From Rathayibacter agropyri (GTDB lineage Bacteria > Actinomycetota > Actinomycetes > Actinomycetales > Microbacteriaceae), in NCBI RefSeq assembly GCF_013249015.1, contig NZ_JABRPL010000002.1, positions 558,001 through 622,000 of the forward strand: a DNA stretch of 64,000 bases, written 5' to 3'. Position numbers and translations under genes: made by a program. The stretch's first letter is position 1; each line of letters begins with the position of its first letter. Below are positions 44,346 to 53,812 of the stretch, in pieces. The notes beneath the pieces were generated by a model. It was not told where the DNA came from, searched no databases, and saw nothing but the letters and a program-made list of their open reading frames with translations.

Positions 44346-45590
44346 CTACCCCGCGTCGCGCCCGTCCGCCTCCCCGCCAGCCGCGAAGCGCCGGTGCCGG
44401 AACAGCACCGCCACCACGCCCTCGATGACCGCCGCCACCAGGATCAGGATCGCGAACGGCACGAGCGACACCTCCGCGAAGCCGCCCATCACCGGCATCA
44501 CCAGCCCGGCCGCCGTGAAGCTCACCGTGCCGAGGATCGCCGTGACGCTCGCCGCCTCCCGTGACGGCCCCTGCAGCGAGAGGAACTGCACGGCCGGCGC
44601 ACCCAGCGAGCGTCCGGCGAGTGCGAAGGTCAGCGCCCCCACGACCACGAGCAGCGGCTGGTCGCCCAGGATCGCGATCACGAACAGCACCACGGAGCCC
44701 ACCGCCGTCGCCAGAGCTGACGCCGTCATCGCCCACCGGGCGCCGAAGCGCGGAATGAGCACGCGGCCCGTCGTCTGCCCGACCGCAATCGTGATCAGCG
44801 AGGTCGCCAGAAAGAGCAGGCCGTAGCCGTCCGCGTTCACCCGGAACACGTTCGTGTAGAGGTACGGCGCCGTCGCCAGGTAGCCGAATCCCACCGACCA
44901 GCCGGCCGCCGAGGCCGCGGCGAGCGCCAGGATCCGCGGCCGGCGCAGCAGCCCGAACGAATTGCGGAGCGAGGGCATCAGCCCGCCCTGGTGCCGCTTC
45001 TCGCGCGGCAGCGTCTCGGGGAGCACCAGCAGCGCGATCACCGTGGCCACCGTCCCCCACACTGCGACGACGAGGAACGAGCCGCGCCAGTCGACCACCT
45101 TCGTCAGCTGCGCGCCGACCGAGGGCACCAGGATCGGGAACACACTCGTGATCACCGCGAGGTTCGCGAGCATCGTGACGAGCCGCTTGCCGCTGTACAG
45201 ATCGCGCACGATGGCCACGACCACGACTCCGGCCGCCGTGCACGCCGCGCCCTGAATGAAGCGGGCGGGCATCAGCACCGCGGTCTCGGCCGTGCTCGCC
45301 GCGACCAGGCTCGCTGCGATGTGCAGCCCCGCCGAGATCCCGAGCGGCCAGCGCCGCCCGACCGCGTCGCTGAGCGGTCCGGAGAAGAGCTGGCCGGCCG
45401 CGAAGCCGAAGGTCGCGCCGGTGACGACGAGCTGGGCCGAGGCGGCCGAGATGTCGAGGTCGGCGCCGAGCGAGGGGAGAAAGGGCAGGACGAGGTCGAT
45501 GGTCAGCGGGCCGAAGCCGACCAGCATCGCGAAGATCGGGAGGAGGATCCGCGCCGAGGGCACGGCACGCACGGCGACGGCGGCGCTCAC
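44346..45590 (-). CDS. MFS exporter, Bcr/CflA drug-resistance type
   Basis: 414 residues with twelve predicted membrane segments. Starts at the GTG at 45588-45590. MFS motif A appears as LFSGPLSDAVGRRWPL between segments 2 and 3, and RFIQGAACTAAGVVVVAIVRDLY is the antiporter motif C region of the Bcr/CflA group. Such proteins usually export drugs or sugars with proton antiport. It follows the GH127 gene in the same direction and may act in sugar efflux or be unrelated. Confidence 0.85.
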   Translation of the reverse strand: MSAAVAVRAVPSARILLPIFAMLVGFGPLTIDLVLPFLPSLGADLDISAASAQLVVTGATFGFAAGQLFSGPLSDAVGRRWPLGISAGLHIAASLVAASTAETAVLMPARFIQGAACTAAGVVVVAIVRDLYSGKRLVTMLANLAVITSVFPILVPSVGAQLTKVVDWRGSFLVVAVWGTVATVIALLVLPETLPREKRHQGGLMPSLRNSFGLLRRPRILALAAASAAGWSVGFGYLATAPYLYTNVFRVNADGYGLLFLATSLITIAVGQTTGRVLIPRFGARWAMTASALATAVGSVVLFVIAILGDQPLLVVVGALTFALAGRSLGAPAVQFLSLQGPSREAASVTAILGTVSFTAAGLVMPVMGGFAEVSLVPFAILILVAAVIEGVVAVLFRHRRFAAGGEADGRDAG

Positions 45591-45651
45591 GCGAGCCGGT
45601 CGGACATCGTCATGGGGGTCCTGTTCCTCGGATCCCGGCCAGCACAGCGGG

Positions 45652-47475
45652 TCATCGGGTCCTGGCCGAGTGGATCGGGAAGTAGAGCGAGAACGCTTCG
45701 TCGGCGATCTCGTGCACGGGTCGGAAGCGGATCGCGGCGGGCTGCCCGACCGTGCGGTAGCCGCGCAGCCACTGGGTCCACTGGCGCTCGTTGTCGGGGG
45801 CGAGGAGGGAGGCGGCGTCCTCAAGCGTTCCGTGCAGCGCGACCTCACGGTCGACCAGCCCGGCCAGCACGACAGCCCCCTCGACGAAGGCCACCGTGCC
45901 GGGCTCGTCCGGAATCGGCACCGTGCGCACCTCGAACGGGAACGCGAGGTCGACGCTCGTCTCCCCGCCCGGGTGCTCGATCACGAGGACGTCCTCGCCG
46001 CGGCTCACCCGCTCGGAGTCACCGGCCACCTGCGGCTCGTCGGCGATCCACTCGGGCACGCGCACCCGCACCCGCAGCGGCGCGCCCGAGAGCACGACCC
46101 GCAGGCGTGACGCGGTCGGCCGGCGGATGTCGCCCGCCTCCCCGGCGTTCGCATCGGGTCCGACGTAGCCGGCGTTGTCGAGCACCTCGACCCGCACGGC
46201 CGTCTCGGCGCCGTCGACCAGCACCCGCGTGCTCGCGTCGATGTGCTGCGCGATCGTGAGGCCGTCGCTGCCGGGGTAGAAGACCAGATCGGAGTGGCGG
46301 GTGTGCGCCTGCACAAGGGTGCCGTGGCAGCACCAGAAATCCTCGGTCGGCGTGCCCCAGTCTTTCCTCGCTCCGCCCTCCAGCGGGAGGAAGTAGGCGA
46401 CCATGCCGGTGCGCGGGTGCTGCTGGGCGAGGATCCCGTTGAGCAGGGTGCGCTCGATGTAGTCGGCGTAAGCGAGATCGCCGGTCCAGCGCAGCAGCAC
46501 GTCGGCCAGCCGGATCATGTTGTAGACGGTGCAGTGCTCCTGCGTCTTCTCGCCGCGGCGGGCCGCGAACTCGAACGGCGGCGTCCAGATCTCGCCCGAG
46601 GTTTGGCCGCCGGTGCAGAAGGTGCCGCGCGCGGTGACTGCCTGCCGCCAGTACTCCTCCACGATGCGGCGCCAGCGCTCGTCGCCGGTGACCTCGTAGG
46701 CCCGCGCGGCGCCAAGCACCTCCGGGATCGTGGTGTTCGCGTGCTTGTTCGTCAGAACGTCGCGCCCCTCGAGCAGCCCGTCGAAGAGCGAGCGGCGGTA
46801 GTAGCGCTCCAGCAACTCCGAGTAGACGGGATCGCCGGTGCTCGCGAGCAGGTCGGCCCAGACCTCGAGCATGCCGCCGACCTCGACCTCCATGATCCGC
46901 TGGAAGTCCTCATCGCTGAAGCCGCGCACCCACTCCAGGAGCGGCACGGTCGCGTTCCGCGCGAGCCGCAGTGCCCGCTCGTCGCCGAGGTCGCGGTGCA
47001 CGTCGACGAGCCCCATCAGGAGCTTGTGCATCGCGTACTGCGGCGCCCAGATCGGCTGGCCCTCGGCGAGGCGGCGGAGAAAGCGCGGCGGGATCGCCCA
47101 GATCCAGCCGTCGCCGTTCTCCTCCTGGCAGCGCTCGAGGCCATCGAGCACCGCGTCGATCTTGACGCGGAGGAGGGCATCGCCCGTCACGGCGCTCTCG
47201 CGGGCCGCGCCCGAGAGCCAGTGGCCGAGGAAGTGGCCGCGCAGCGCGCCGCCCGGCGTCTCCCAGCCCCAGTGCCTGGTCAGGCCGCGAGCCTCGGGCG
47301 TGCCCTGGGAGGGCTTGAGGTGCCAGTCCTGCTCCACGATGCCCGCCTCCAGCAGGAAGTTTTGCAGTAGCGCATCGTCCTCGAGTGAGACGAGATAGGC
47401 GCGGTTCAGGCGTCGGCGGGAGTCGAACAGTCCGCGTTCGAGGCGGGTGCCCTGGAGGGTGGGAGGGGTCGGCAT
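45652..47475 (-). CDS. GH127 beta-L-arabinofuranosidase
   Basis: 607 residues from the ATG at 47473-47475. Hydrolyses beta-L-arabinofuranosyl bonds of plant hydroxyproline-rich glycoproteins and arabinans. In the family a zinc-bound cysteine is the nucleophile. The ligand set is visible as Glu313-x-Cys315 (TQEHCTVYNM) and the pair Cys382-Cys383 (FWCCHGT). Other hallmarks are LTRHWGWETPGGALRGHFLGHWLS near residue 65 and YAMHKLLMGL. No signal peptide, so it acts on imported sugars. It is divergent from the GH36 gene; GAGATCGATCTC lies between them. Confidence 0.9.
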   Translation of the reverse strand: MPTPPTLQGTRLERGLFDSRRRLNRAYLVSLEDDALLQNFLLEAGIVEQDWHLKPSQGTPEARGLTRHWGWETPGGALRGHFLGHWLSGAARESAVTGDALLRVKIDAVLDGLERCQEENGDGWIWAIPPRFLRRLAEGQPIWAPQYAMHKLLMGLVDVHRDLGDERALRLARNATVPLLEWVRGFSDEDFQRIMEVEVGGMLEVWADLLASTGDPVYSELLERYYRRSLFDGLLEGRDVLTNKHANTTIPEVLGAARAYEVTGDERWRRIVEEYWRQAVTARGTFCTGGQTSGEIWTPPFEFAARRGEKTQEHCTVYNMIRLADVLLRWTGDLAYADYIERTLLNGILAQQHPRTGMVAYFLPLEGGARKDWGTPTEDFWCCHGTLVQAHTRHSDLVFYPGSDGLTIAQHIDASTRVLVDGAETAVRVEVLDNAGYVGPDANAGEAGDIRRPTASRLRVVLSGAPLRVRVRVPEWIADEPQVAGDSERVSRGEDVLVIEHPGGETSVDLAFPFEVRTVPIPDEPGTVAFVEGAVVLAGLVDREVALHGTLEDAASLLAPDNERQWTQWLRGYRTVGQPAAIRFRPVHEIADEAFSLYFPIHSARTR

Positions 47476-47498
47476 TCGGGAGCTCCTCGTCGTTGATC

Positions 47499-47510
47499 GA
47501 GATCGATCTC
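47499..47510. promoter_or_regulatory. Candidate LacI-type operator between GH127 and GH36 genes
   Basis: GAGATCGATCTC is a perfect 12-bp palindrome in the 75-bp divergent promoter. One- and two-mismatch versions precede the sugar ABC importer at 57087 and 57157, next to the second LacI-family gene. Confidence 0.55.
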
Positions 47511-47550
47511 TCACTGTACTCAGGTCGAGAGAGACGATAGGAATAGAGCT

Positions 47551-49740
47551 ATGAATCCGCCCCGGGTGATCCATGTCGTCGCCGCCGACGTCTCCGTCCT
47601 TCTCACCCAGACGGGAGACTTCCTGCCGGTCCTGGCCCACTGGGGTCCGCGGCTCGATGCGAGCGACGACGATTTGAGCGTCTACGCCACAACCCCCGTG
47701 CGCACAGGGATTGACGGGGAATCCGACGTGCCCTACGAGCCGTCGATGCTTCCCGAGCACAGCTTCGGGTGGGCCGGCTTGCCCGGTCTGCGGGTGCACC
47801 GCGGAGGTGCGGGCTGGTCTCCGCTGCTCGTCGTCACCGGGGTGTCGCTCGATGGCGAGACGGTCCCGGAGGGGGCGGTCGTGCAGACCGGAAGCGCCCT
47901 CGTCACCGTCGAAGCAAGCGATGCGGAGGCCGGAATCGCGGTGGTTCTGGAGATCGATCTCTCCGCCGCGGGACTCCTCCGCACTCGCGCGACGGTGCGC
48001 AACTCGCACGACGTAGGAACTCTCGAGATCATCGGAGTCGACCCCTCTCTGCGCATCCCGGCTGAGGCCCGCGAGATCCTGGACTTCGCGGGCCGCTGGG
48101 GCACCGAGAAGATTCCGCAGCGCCACCCCGTCGTCGTGGGCACCCACTCCCGCTCGTCGCGCCGCGGGCGTACCGGACTCGACGCGACCACCGTCATCGC
48201 CGTCGGCACCCCCGGCTTCGACGGCGGCTCCGGACGCGTCTGGCTCTGCCACGTCGGCATCGGCGGCAACCACGAGCACGCCGTCGAGCGCGGCGACTCC
48301 CACCTGGCCTTCCGCGGCGGCGAACTGCTGCTGCCGGGCGAAGTGCGCCTGGCGAGCGGAGAAAGCTACGCGTCGCCCTGGATCTACGGCAGCTTCGGCG
48401 TTGGCCTCGATGACGCGGCTGCCCGCTACCACGCCTTCCTCCGCGAGCGCTCGCGCGCCTCCCGGCGCCCGCGCCCCGTGACCCTCAACGTGTGGGAGGC
48501 CGTCTACTTCGACCAGGATCTCGCCACCCTGAGCGAGCTCGCCGACCGCGCCGCCGCCCTCGGCATGGAGCGCTACGTGCTCGATGACGGCTGGTTCCTC
48601 GGCCGCTCCGACGACCGCGCAGGGCTCGGCGACTGGACCGTCGATCCGGCGGCATGGCCGCAGGGCCTCGCTCCGCTCGCCGACCACGTGCGCGGCCTGG
48701 GCATGGAGTTCGGCCTCTGGGTCGAGCCGGAGATGATCAACGAGGACTCGGACCTCGCCCGCGCGCACCCCGACTGGATTCTGCGCACCCGCGACTCGTC
48801 GCTGCCCGCCCGCTGGCGCTTCCAGCAGGTGCTCGACCTCACCAACCCCGACGCGTTCGCGCACATCCTCGAGGCGCTCGACACGCTGATCCGCGACCTC
48901 GATGTGGCCTACCTGAAGTGGGACCACAACCGCGATCTCGTGGACGCGGGCCACCCCGCCACGGGCGCCCCGGCGGTGCACGAGCAGACCCTCGCCGTCT
49001 ACCGTCTGATGGACGAGCTACGCGCGCGCCACTCGGAACTCGAGATCGAGAGCTGCGCGTCCGGCGGCGGCCGGGTCGACCTGGGGGTGCTGGAGCGCAC
49101 CGACCGCGTGCACACCTCCGACAACCACGACCCGCTCGATCGCACCCGGATACTGCGCTGGACCGGCCTGCTGGTGCCGCCAGAGATGCTCGGCTCGCAC
49201 GTCGCCTCCGACGTCTCATCGGTGACCGGCCGCACGAGCGATCTGCACACGCGCTGCGCGGTCGCGTTCCTCGGCCACTTCGGCGTGGAGTGGGACCTGC
49301 GCGAACTCGACGAGACCGACACGGCCGTCCTCGGTCGCTGGATCGCCGCCTACCGCGAGCACCGCGACCTGATCGCGACCGGCCGCGTCGTCGGGAGTGG
49401 GGACGTCGACCCGGACGCGCCGACCCTCCGCGGCGTCGTCGCTCTCGACGGCTCCGAGGCCCTGTACACGCTGATGACGCCCGTGCTCTCGGCCGACACC
49501 CGGAGCCGCGTCCGCCTCCCGGGCTTGCTCTCCGATGCGCGCTACCGCGTCGAGGCGGCACGGCCCGAGTCGCTCGGACCGTGGTGGCTGAGTCCGCGCT
49601 GGCTGGAGTCGACCGTCCCGCTCGACAGCGACGACGCGGCGCCCTCCTACTCCGGCAGCCTGCTGCGCGAGGCGGGTCTCGACCTGCTCGCGTTCCACCC
49701 GGACCGCGTCGTCGTCCTGCGGCTCGTCCGCGTCTCCTGA
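47551..49740 (+). CDS. GH36 alpha-galactosidase
   Basis: 729 residues. Removes terminal alpha-galactose from oligosaccharides such as raffinose-type sugars and galactomannan fragments. The catalytic (beta/alpha)8 part has YVLDDGWFLGRSDD at about 343, WVEPEMINEDSDL at 390, the nucleophile Asp458 in YLKWDHNRD, ESCASGGGRVDLG at 501 and the acid/base Asp525 in TSDNHDPLDR. The N-terminal beta-supersandwich spans about residues 1-300. No signal peptide, so cytoplasmic. The GH51 gene follows in the same direction after 66 bp. Confidence 0.93.
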   Translation: MNPPRVIHVVAADVSVLLTQTGDFLPVLAHWGPRLDASDDDLSVYATTPVRTGIDGESDVPYEPSMLPEHSFGWAGLPGLRVHRGGAGWSPLLVVTGVSLDGETVPEGAVVQTGSALVTVEASDAEAGIAVVLEIDLSAAGLLRTRATVRNSHDVGTLEIIGVDPSLRIPAEAREILDFAGRWGTEKIPQRHPVVVGTHSRSSRRGRTGLDATTVIAVGTPGFDGGSGRVWLCHVGIGGNHEHAVERGDSHLAFRGGELLLPGEVRLASGESYASPWIYGSFGVGLDDAAARYHAFLRERSRASRRPRPVTLNVWEAVYFDQDLATLSELADRAAALGMERYVLDDGWFLGRSDDRAGLGDWTVDPAAWPQGLAPLADHVRGLGMEFGLWVEPEMINEDSDLARAHPDWILRTRDSSLPARWRFQQVLDLTNPDAFAHILEALDTLIRDLDVAYLKWDHNRDLVDAGHPATGAPAVHEQTLAVYRLMDELRARHSELEIESCASGGGRVDLGVLERTDRVHTSDNHDPLDRTRILRWTGLLVPPEMLGSHVASDVSSVTGRTSDLHTRCAVAFLGHFGVEWDLRELDETDTAVLGRWIAAYREHRDLIATGRVVGSGDVDPDAPTLRGVVALDGSEALYTLMTPVLSADTRSRVRLPGLLSDARYRVEAARPESLGPWWLSPRWLESTVPLDSDDAAPSYSGSLLREAGLDLLAFHPDRVVVLRLVRVS

Positions 49741-49756
49741 TCCCCCGAATTTCCCG

Positions 49757-49792
49757 ATCCCTCCCCGAGAATCCACAATCCCTCCCCGAGAA
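49757..49792 (+). repeat. Two 15-bp direct repeats, 21-bp period, before the GH51 gene
   Basis: ATCCCTCCCCGAGAA occurs at 49757-49771 and 49778-49792 with no mismatch. The 21-bp spacing puts both on the same face of the helix just upstream of the GTG at 49807. Confidence 0.6.
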
Positions 49793-49806
49793 CACTGGAG
49801 TCCTCC

Positions 49807-51321
49807 GTGCACAGCACCATCACCGTTGACGTCGACCGCCCCGGCGCCACCATCAGCCGCCACCTCTACGGCCACTTCGCCGAGCACCTCGGCCGGTGCA
49901 TCTACGACGGCTTCTGGGTCGGCGAGGACTCGCCCGTCCCCAACGAGGGCGGGATTCGTCTCGACGTCGTCCAGGCCCTGCGCGCCCTCAACATCCCCAA
50001 CCTCCGCTGGCCGGGCGGCTGCTTCGCCGACCGCTACCACTGGACCAACGGCATCGGCCCGCGCGATCAGCGCCCCGGCCTGATTAACACGCAGTGGGGC
50101 GGAGTGGCGGAGGACAACTCCTTCGGCACCCACGAGTTCATGGCCCTCTGCGAGCTGCTGGGTGCCGACGCCTACATCTCGGGCAACATCGGCTCGGGCA
50201 CGGTGCAGGAGATGGCCGACTGGGCCGAGTACCTGACCGGAGCCGGGAGGTCGCCGATGGCGGACCTGCGTCGATCGCACGGCCGCGAGGAGCCGTGGAC
50301 CGTTCGCTTCTGGGGGCTCGGCAATGAGACCTGGGGCTGCGGTGGCAACATGCGTTCCGGCGCCTACGCCGACCTCGCCCGCCAATTCGGGACCTTCGTG
50401 CAGAGCGGCAACGACACTCCGCTCTACCGCGTGGCGGCCGGAGCAGACGGTGCCGACACGCACTGGACGCAGACGCTGATGGAGGTGATCCCCGAGATCG
50501 AGGGGCACCCGTTCTCCTCCGTGCCGTGGGAGTCGGTCTCGGTGCACTACTACACGATTGGCGGCTCCTGGCATGCGAAGGGCAGCGCCACGGACTTCGA
50601 CGCGGACACTTACTGGAGCACGATCGTCGCCGCGCAGGGCATCGAGGAGCTGCTCCGCTCGCACGCCGCGGTGATGGACGTGCACGACCCCGAGAAGAAG
50701 TACGGGATGGTGCTGGACGAGTGGGGCACCTGGTGGGATGTGGAGCCGGGCACGCACCCGGGGTTCCTGTTCCAGCAGAACACGATCCGCGACGCGATGG
50801 TCGCGGCCTGGCACTTCGACGTCTTCCACGGCTTCGCCGACCGGTTGACGATGGCGAACATCGCGCAGACGGTGAACGTGTTGCAGGCGATGCTCCTCAC
50901 CGACCCGGACGGCGGCGAGATGGTCCGCACCCCGACCTACCACGTCTTCGAGATGAACAAGGGGCACCACGACGCGACCGTGCTGCCGACCACCGTCGCC
51001 GGGCCGACCCACGCGGTCGACGGCCGCGACGTCCCCGTCTCCTCCGCCTCCGCCTCCGCCAAGGACGGGCGCGTGCTCGTCTCGCTGACCAACGTCGACC
51101 TCGACGAACCGCTCGACATCGCGCTCGACATCCGCGGCGGCACCGTGACCGGAGCGACCGGCCGCCTCCTCACCGCCGACCGGCCCGACGCTCACAACCG
51201 CCCGGGCGCCAGCGACGAGGTGAGCCCGGTGGCCCTAGACGGCCTCGAGACCACCGCGACCGGCCTGCGCGTGACGCTCCCGCCGCACTCCTTCGCAACC
51301 GTGACGCTGGAGCTCGCATGA
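49807..51321 (+). CDS. abfA: GH51 alpha-L-arabinofuranosidase
   Basis: 504 residues from the GTG at 49807. Releases terminal alpha-L-arabinose from arabinan, arabinoxylan and arabinogalactan oligomers. The family is clear from ISRHLYGHFAEHLGRCIYDG, NLRWPGGCFADRYHW, the acid/base Glu174 in GLGNETWGCGG and the nucleophile Glu305 in LDEWGTWW. No export signal; the size is typical of intracellular GH51. Its product L-arabinose feeds the araA-araB-araD route encoded 10 kb upstream. Confidence 0.95.
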   Translation: MHSTITVDVDRPGATISRHLYGHFAEHLGRCIYDGFWVGEDSPVPNEGGIRLDVVQALRALNIPNLRWPGGCFADRYHWTNGIGPRDQRPGLINTQWGGVAEDNSFGTHEFMALCELLGADAYISGNIGSGTVQEMADWAEYLTGAGRSPMADLRRSHGREEPWTVRFWGLGNETWGCGGNMRSGAYADLARQFGTFVQSGNDTPLYRVAAGADGADTHWTQTLMEVIPEIEGHPFSSVPWESVSVHYYTIGGSWHAKGSATDFDADTYWSTIVAAQGIEELLRSHAAVMDVHDPEKKYGMVLDEWGTWWDVEPGTHPGFLFQQNTIRDAMVAAWHFDVFHGFADRLTMANIAQTVNVLQAMLLTDPDGGEMVRTPTYHVFEMNKGHHDATVLPTTVAGPTHAVDGRDVPVSSASASAKDGRVLVSLTNVDLDEPLDIALDIRGGTVTGATGRLLTADRPDAHNRPGASDEVSPVALDGLETTATGLRVTLPPHSFATVTLELA

Positions 51322-51410
51322 TCGCCGCGCGCTGAGGGCGCCCGGCGCCCGCCTGCCTGCTGCGGGTCGTCTCACGGCCGCCCCGCCCCCGCCGCGCCCC
51401 GCCCGAGCGT

Positions 51411-51466
51411 CGAGAGTCTAAAAGTTGTCGCACTCGGCGCCGAGTGCGACAACTTTTAGACTCTCG
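51411..51466. terminator. Perfect 56-bp palindrome between convergent genes (type 1, copy 3)
   Basis: Arms 51411-51438 and 51439-51466 are perfect reverse complements with no loop; the inner part (AAAAGTTGTCGCACTCG) is shared with the two elements at 6420 and 6526, while the outer part (GAGAGTCT) differs. The A4 and T4 runs sit inside the stem, so a shorter hairpin with a U-run can form on either strand. It lies between the ends of the GH51 and GH3 genes, fitting a bidirectional terminator. Confidence 0.7.
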
Positions 51467-51490
51467 CGGCGGCGCGCGCAGCGCCCCCGC

Positions 51491-53812
51491 TCACGGGCGC
51501 GTGAGCGACCACGGGGTGCGCAGCGCACGCTCCGAGAGCACCCGGCGCTCGCCCACGACAGCAACACTCGCCGTCACGGCCGCGTCCGCCGCCGAGGCAC
51601 CAGCAATCAGCCGCAGCGGCCCCGGATCCACGGCCAGCGCCCCGTCCTCCCCCGTCACCGCGAGCCGGGCCGCCTCGACGTCAAAGTGCACGGTCAGCGC
51701 CTCCCCCGCCGCGATCGGCACGCGCGCGTAGCCGATCAACTGCACCGCCGGCCGCACGACCGCCGAGGTAGGGTAGGCGGCGTAGAGCTGCACCACCTCC
51801 ACCGAGTCGGCGCCGTCATTCCGGAGCGACACCGCGGCGTCCAATGACCCGCCGACGGGCAGCACGGAAGCTGCGTCGAGCCCGGTGTACGTCACAGCGC
51901 CGCGAGTCAGTCCGAAGCCGAAGGGATACAGCGGAGTGTTGTCGAGCGCCGTGATCCCGGGATTCGCAAGCCCGAGCGACGGCTGCACGTAGGTCGTCGA
52001 GGCCGCCGGATACCGCGGCACCTGCACAGGCAAGCGCCCGGTCGGCGACACGCGACCCGAGAGCACGCCGGCGACCGCGGCCGCCCCGTCCGCTCCGGGG
52101 AAGAACGCCTGGACTACTCCTCGCGCCGCTCCGAAAGCCCCGAGCGCGTAGGGCCGGCCCGAGAGGACGACCAGCACCGTGGGCACGCCGGTCGCGAGCA
52201 CCGCCGTCACCAGCTCCTCCTGCGCTCCGGGGAGGCGGAGGTCGGCCGCGTCGCAGCCCTCCCCCGAGGTGCCGTCGCCGAAGAGCCCGGCGATGTCGCC
52301 GACGACGACGACCGCCGCGTCGGAGCCGCGGACCACAGTCACCGCCTCCTGCACGCCGTCGAGGGAGGCCGAGGTGATCGAGCCGCCCGTCGCGAAGCGC
52401 ACCCGCGATGCGCCGAACTCGTCGCGCAGCGCCGTCAGCACCGTCGGGATCGACAGCCCGAGGTCGTGCCCAGGGTGCTTGGCGAGCACATGGTTCGGGA
52501 AGGCGTAGCAGCCGACGAGGCTGCGGAACTGGTCCGCCGCGGGTCCGACTACCGCCAGAGTCCCCTCAGCAAGCAACCCGCGCACGTCCTCGTCGCGCAA
52601 CAACACGACCGACTCCTCCGCGATCCGCAGCGAGATCGCGCGGTTGCGCGCGCTGTCGAGGTCGACCGACTCGGCCCCCTCTGGCACGGGCGGATCGCCG
52701 TCGAGCAGTCCCGCCTCGAACTTCTGACGCAGGTGCCGCTCAACGGAGCGGTCGAGGTCACGCTCGTCGACCACCCCTTCGCGGATCAACCGCGGCAACG
52801 AGCCGTAGGACGCGGTCTGCGGCAGCTCGACGTCCACGCCCGCGTGCAGCGCCAGACGCCCCGCGTCGGCCGCGTCCACGGCGACGTGGTGCATCGCCTG
52901 GAGGAACGGCACGGCCCAGTAGTCGGCGACGACCGTCCCCTCGAAGCCCCAGCGCTCACGCAAAAGCGTTGTCAGCAGGTGCCGGTTGGCACTGCTCGGC
53001 ACGCCGTCGATGTCGGTGTACGAGGTCATCACACTGCGCGCTCCCCCGTGGCGCAGCGCGGCCTCGAACGGAGGCAGCACCGTGTCGGCGAGTTCGCGCG
53101 GCCCCATGCTCACGGGCGCGTGGTTGCGCGCGCCGCGGGAGGCGGCATACCCCGCGAAGTGCTTCAGGGTGGCGATGATGCCGGCTCCCTCCAGCCCCGC
53201 CACATACGCGGTGCCGAGCTGAGACACGAGGTACGGATCCTCGCCGAGGGTCTCCTCGACGCGGCCCCAGCGGTAGTCCTTCACCACGTCGACGACGGGC
53301 GCGAGCCCCTGGTGGATGCCGAGGGCACGCATGTCCGAGCCGATCGCCTCCGCCATCTCACCCACGAGCTCCTCGTGGAAGGTGGCCGCCCAGGCGAGCG
53401 GAGTGGGGAACGCGGTCGCACCGTACGCGGCGAGGCCGGTCAGGCACTCCTCGTGGGCGAGGGCCGGAATGCCGAGGCGGCTCCCGGCGACGACGCGCTC
53501 CTGCACCTCGCGGAGGCGGCGCACCCCCTCGGCGACGGTCACCGGCTCGGTGCCGAACACGCGGGTCAGCTGGCCGAGGCCGCCGGTGAACGGGTCATCG
53601 GCTGCCGCGGGTCCGCCGTCGAGCTTGGGAGCGAAGTCGGCGGCGGAGTCGGTGAGCCAGACCGAGCCCAGCTGCGCCGCCTTCTCTTCGAGGGTCAGTT
53701 CCATGGTCAGGAGGCGGGCGCGCTCGGCCGGGGGCAGAGCGCGGTCCCGCCAGTCCTGCCCGGGAGGACGATCCAAGTCCGTCCCGGGCAGTGCTGGAGA
53801 AGCGTCGTGCAT
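51491..53812 (-). CDS. GH3 glycosidase
   Basis: 773 residues. GH3 enzymes remove terminal beta-glucose, beta-xylose or alpha-L-arabinose. The (beta/alpha)8 domain has GIPALAHEECLTGL, GLAPVVDVVKDYRWGRVEETLGEDPYLV, the substrate-binding KHF at 217-219 and the nucleophile Asp297 in VVADYWAV. The sandwich domain follows (VVGPAADQF, GEGCDAADL), then the fibronectin-like C-terminal domain. The neighbouring genes favour a beta-xylosidase, alpha-arabinofuranosidase or beta-galactosidase-like role, but sequence does not decide. Its start overlaps the end of the permease gene by 1 bp (53812), making it part of the transporter operon. No signal peptide. Confidence 0.92.
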   Translation of the reverse strand: MHDASPALPGTDLDRPPGQDWRDRALPPAERARLLTMELTLEEKAAQLGSVWLTDSAADFAPKLDGGPAAADDPFTGGLGQLTRVFGTEPVTVAEGVRRLREVQERVVAGSRLGIPALAHEECLTGLAAYGATAFPTPLAWAATFHEELVGEMAEAIGSDMRALGIHQGLAPVVDVVKDYRWGRVEETLGEDPYLVSQLGTAYVAGLEGAGIIATLKHFAGYAASRGARNHAPVSMGPRELADTVLPPFEAALRHGGARSVMTSYTDIDGVPSSANRHLLTTLLRERWGFEGTVVADYWAVPFLQAMHHVAVDAADAGRLALHAGVDVELPQTASYGSLPRLIREGVVDERDLDRSVERHLRQKFEAGLLDGDPPVPEGAESVDLDSARNRAISLRIAEESVVLLRDEDVRGLLAEGTLAVVGPAADQFRSLVGCYAFPNHVLAKHPGHDLGLSIPTVLTALRDEFGASRVRFATGGSITSASLDGVQEAVTVVRGSDAAVVVVGDIAGLFGDGTSGEGCDAADLRLPGAQEELVTAVLATGVPTVLVVLSGRPYALGAFGAARGVVQAFFPGADGAAAVAGVLSGRVSPTGRLPVQVPRYPAASTTYVQPSLGLANPGITALDNTPLYPFGFGLTRGAVTYTGLDAASVLPVGGSLDAAVSLRNDGADSVEVVQLYAAYPTSAVVRPAVQLIGYARVPIAAGEALTVHFDVEAARLAVTGEDGALAVDPGPLRLIAGASAADAAVTASVAVVGERRVLSERALRTPWSLTRP

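Noticed and set aside
45652-48981. 1109-codon minus-strand open frame including the GH127 gene
   Set aside because: The upstream half is antisense to the GH36 gene and lacks family similarity; the GH127 start at 47475 fits the family length.
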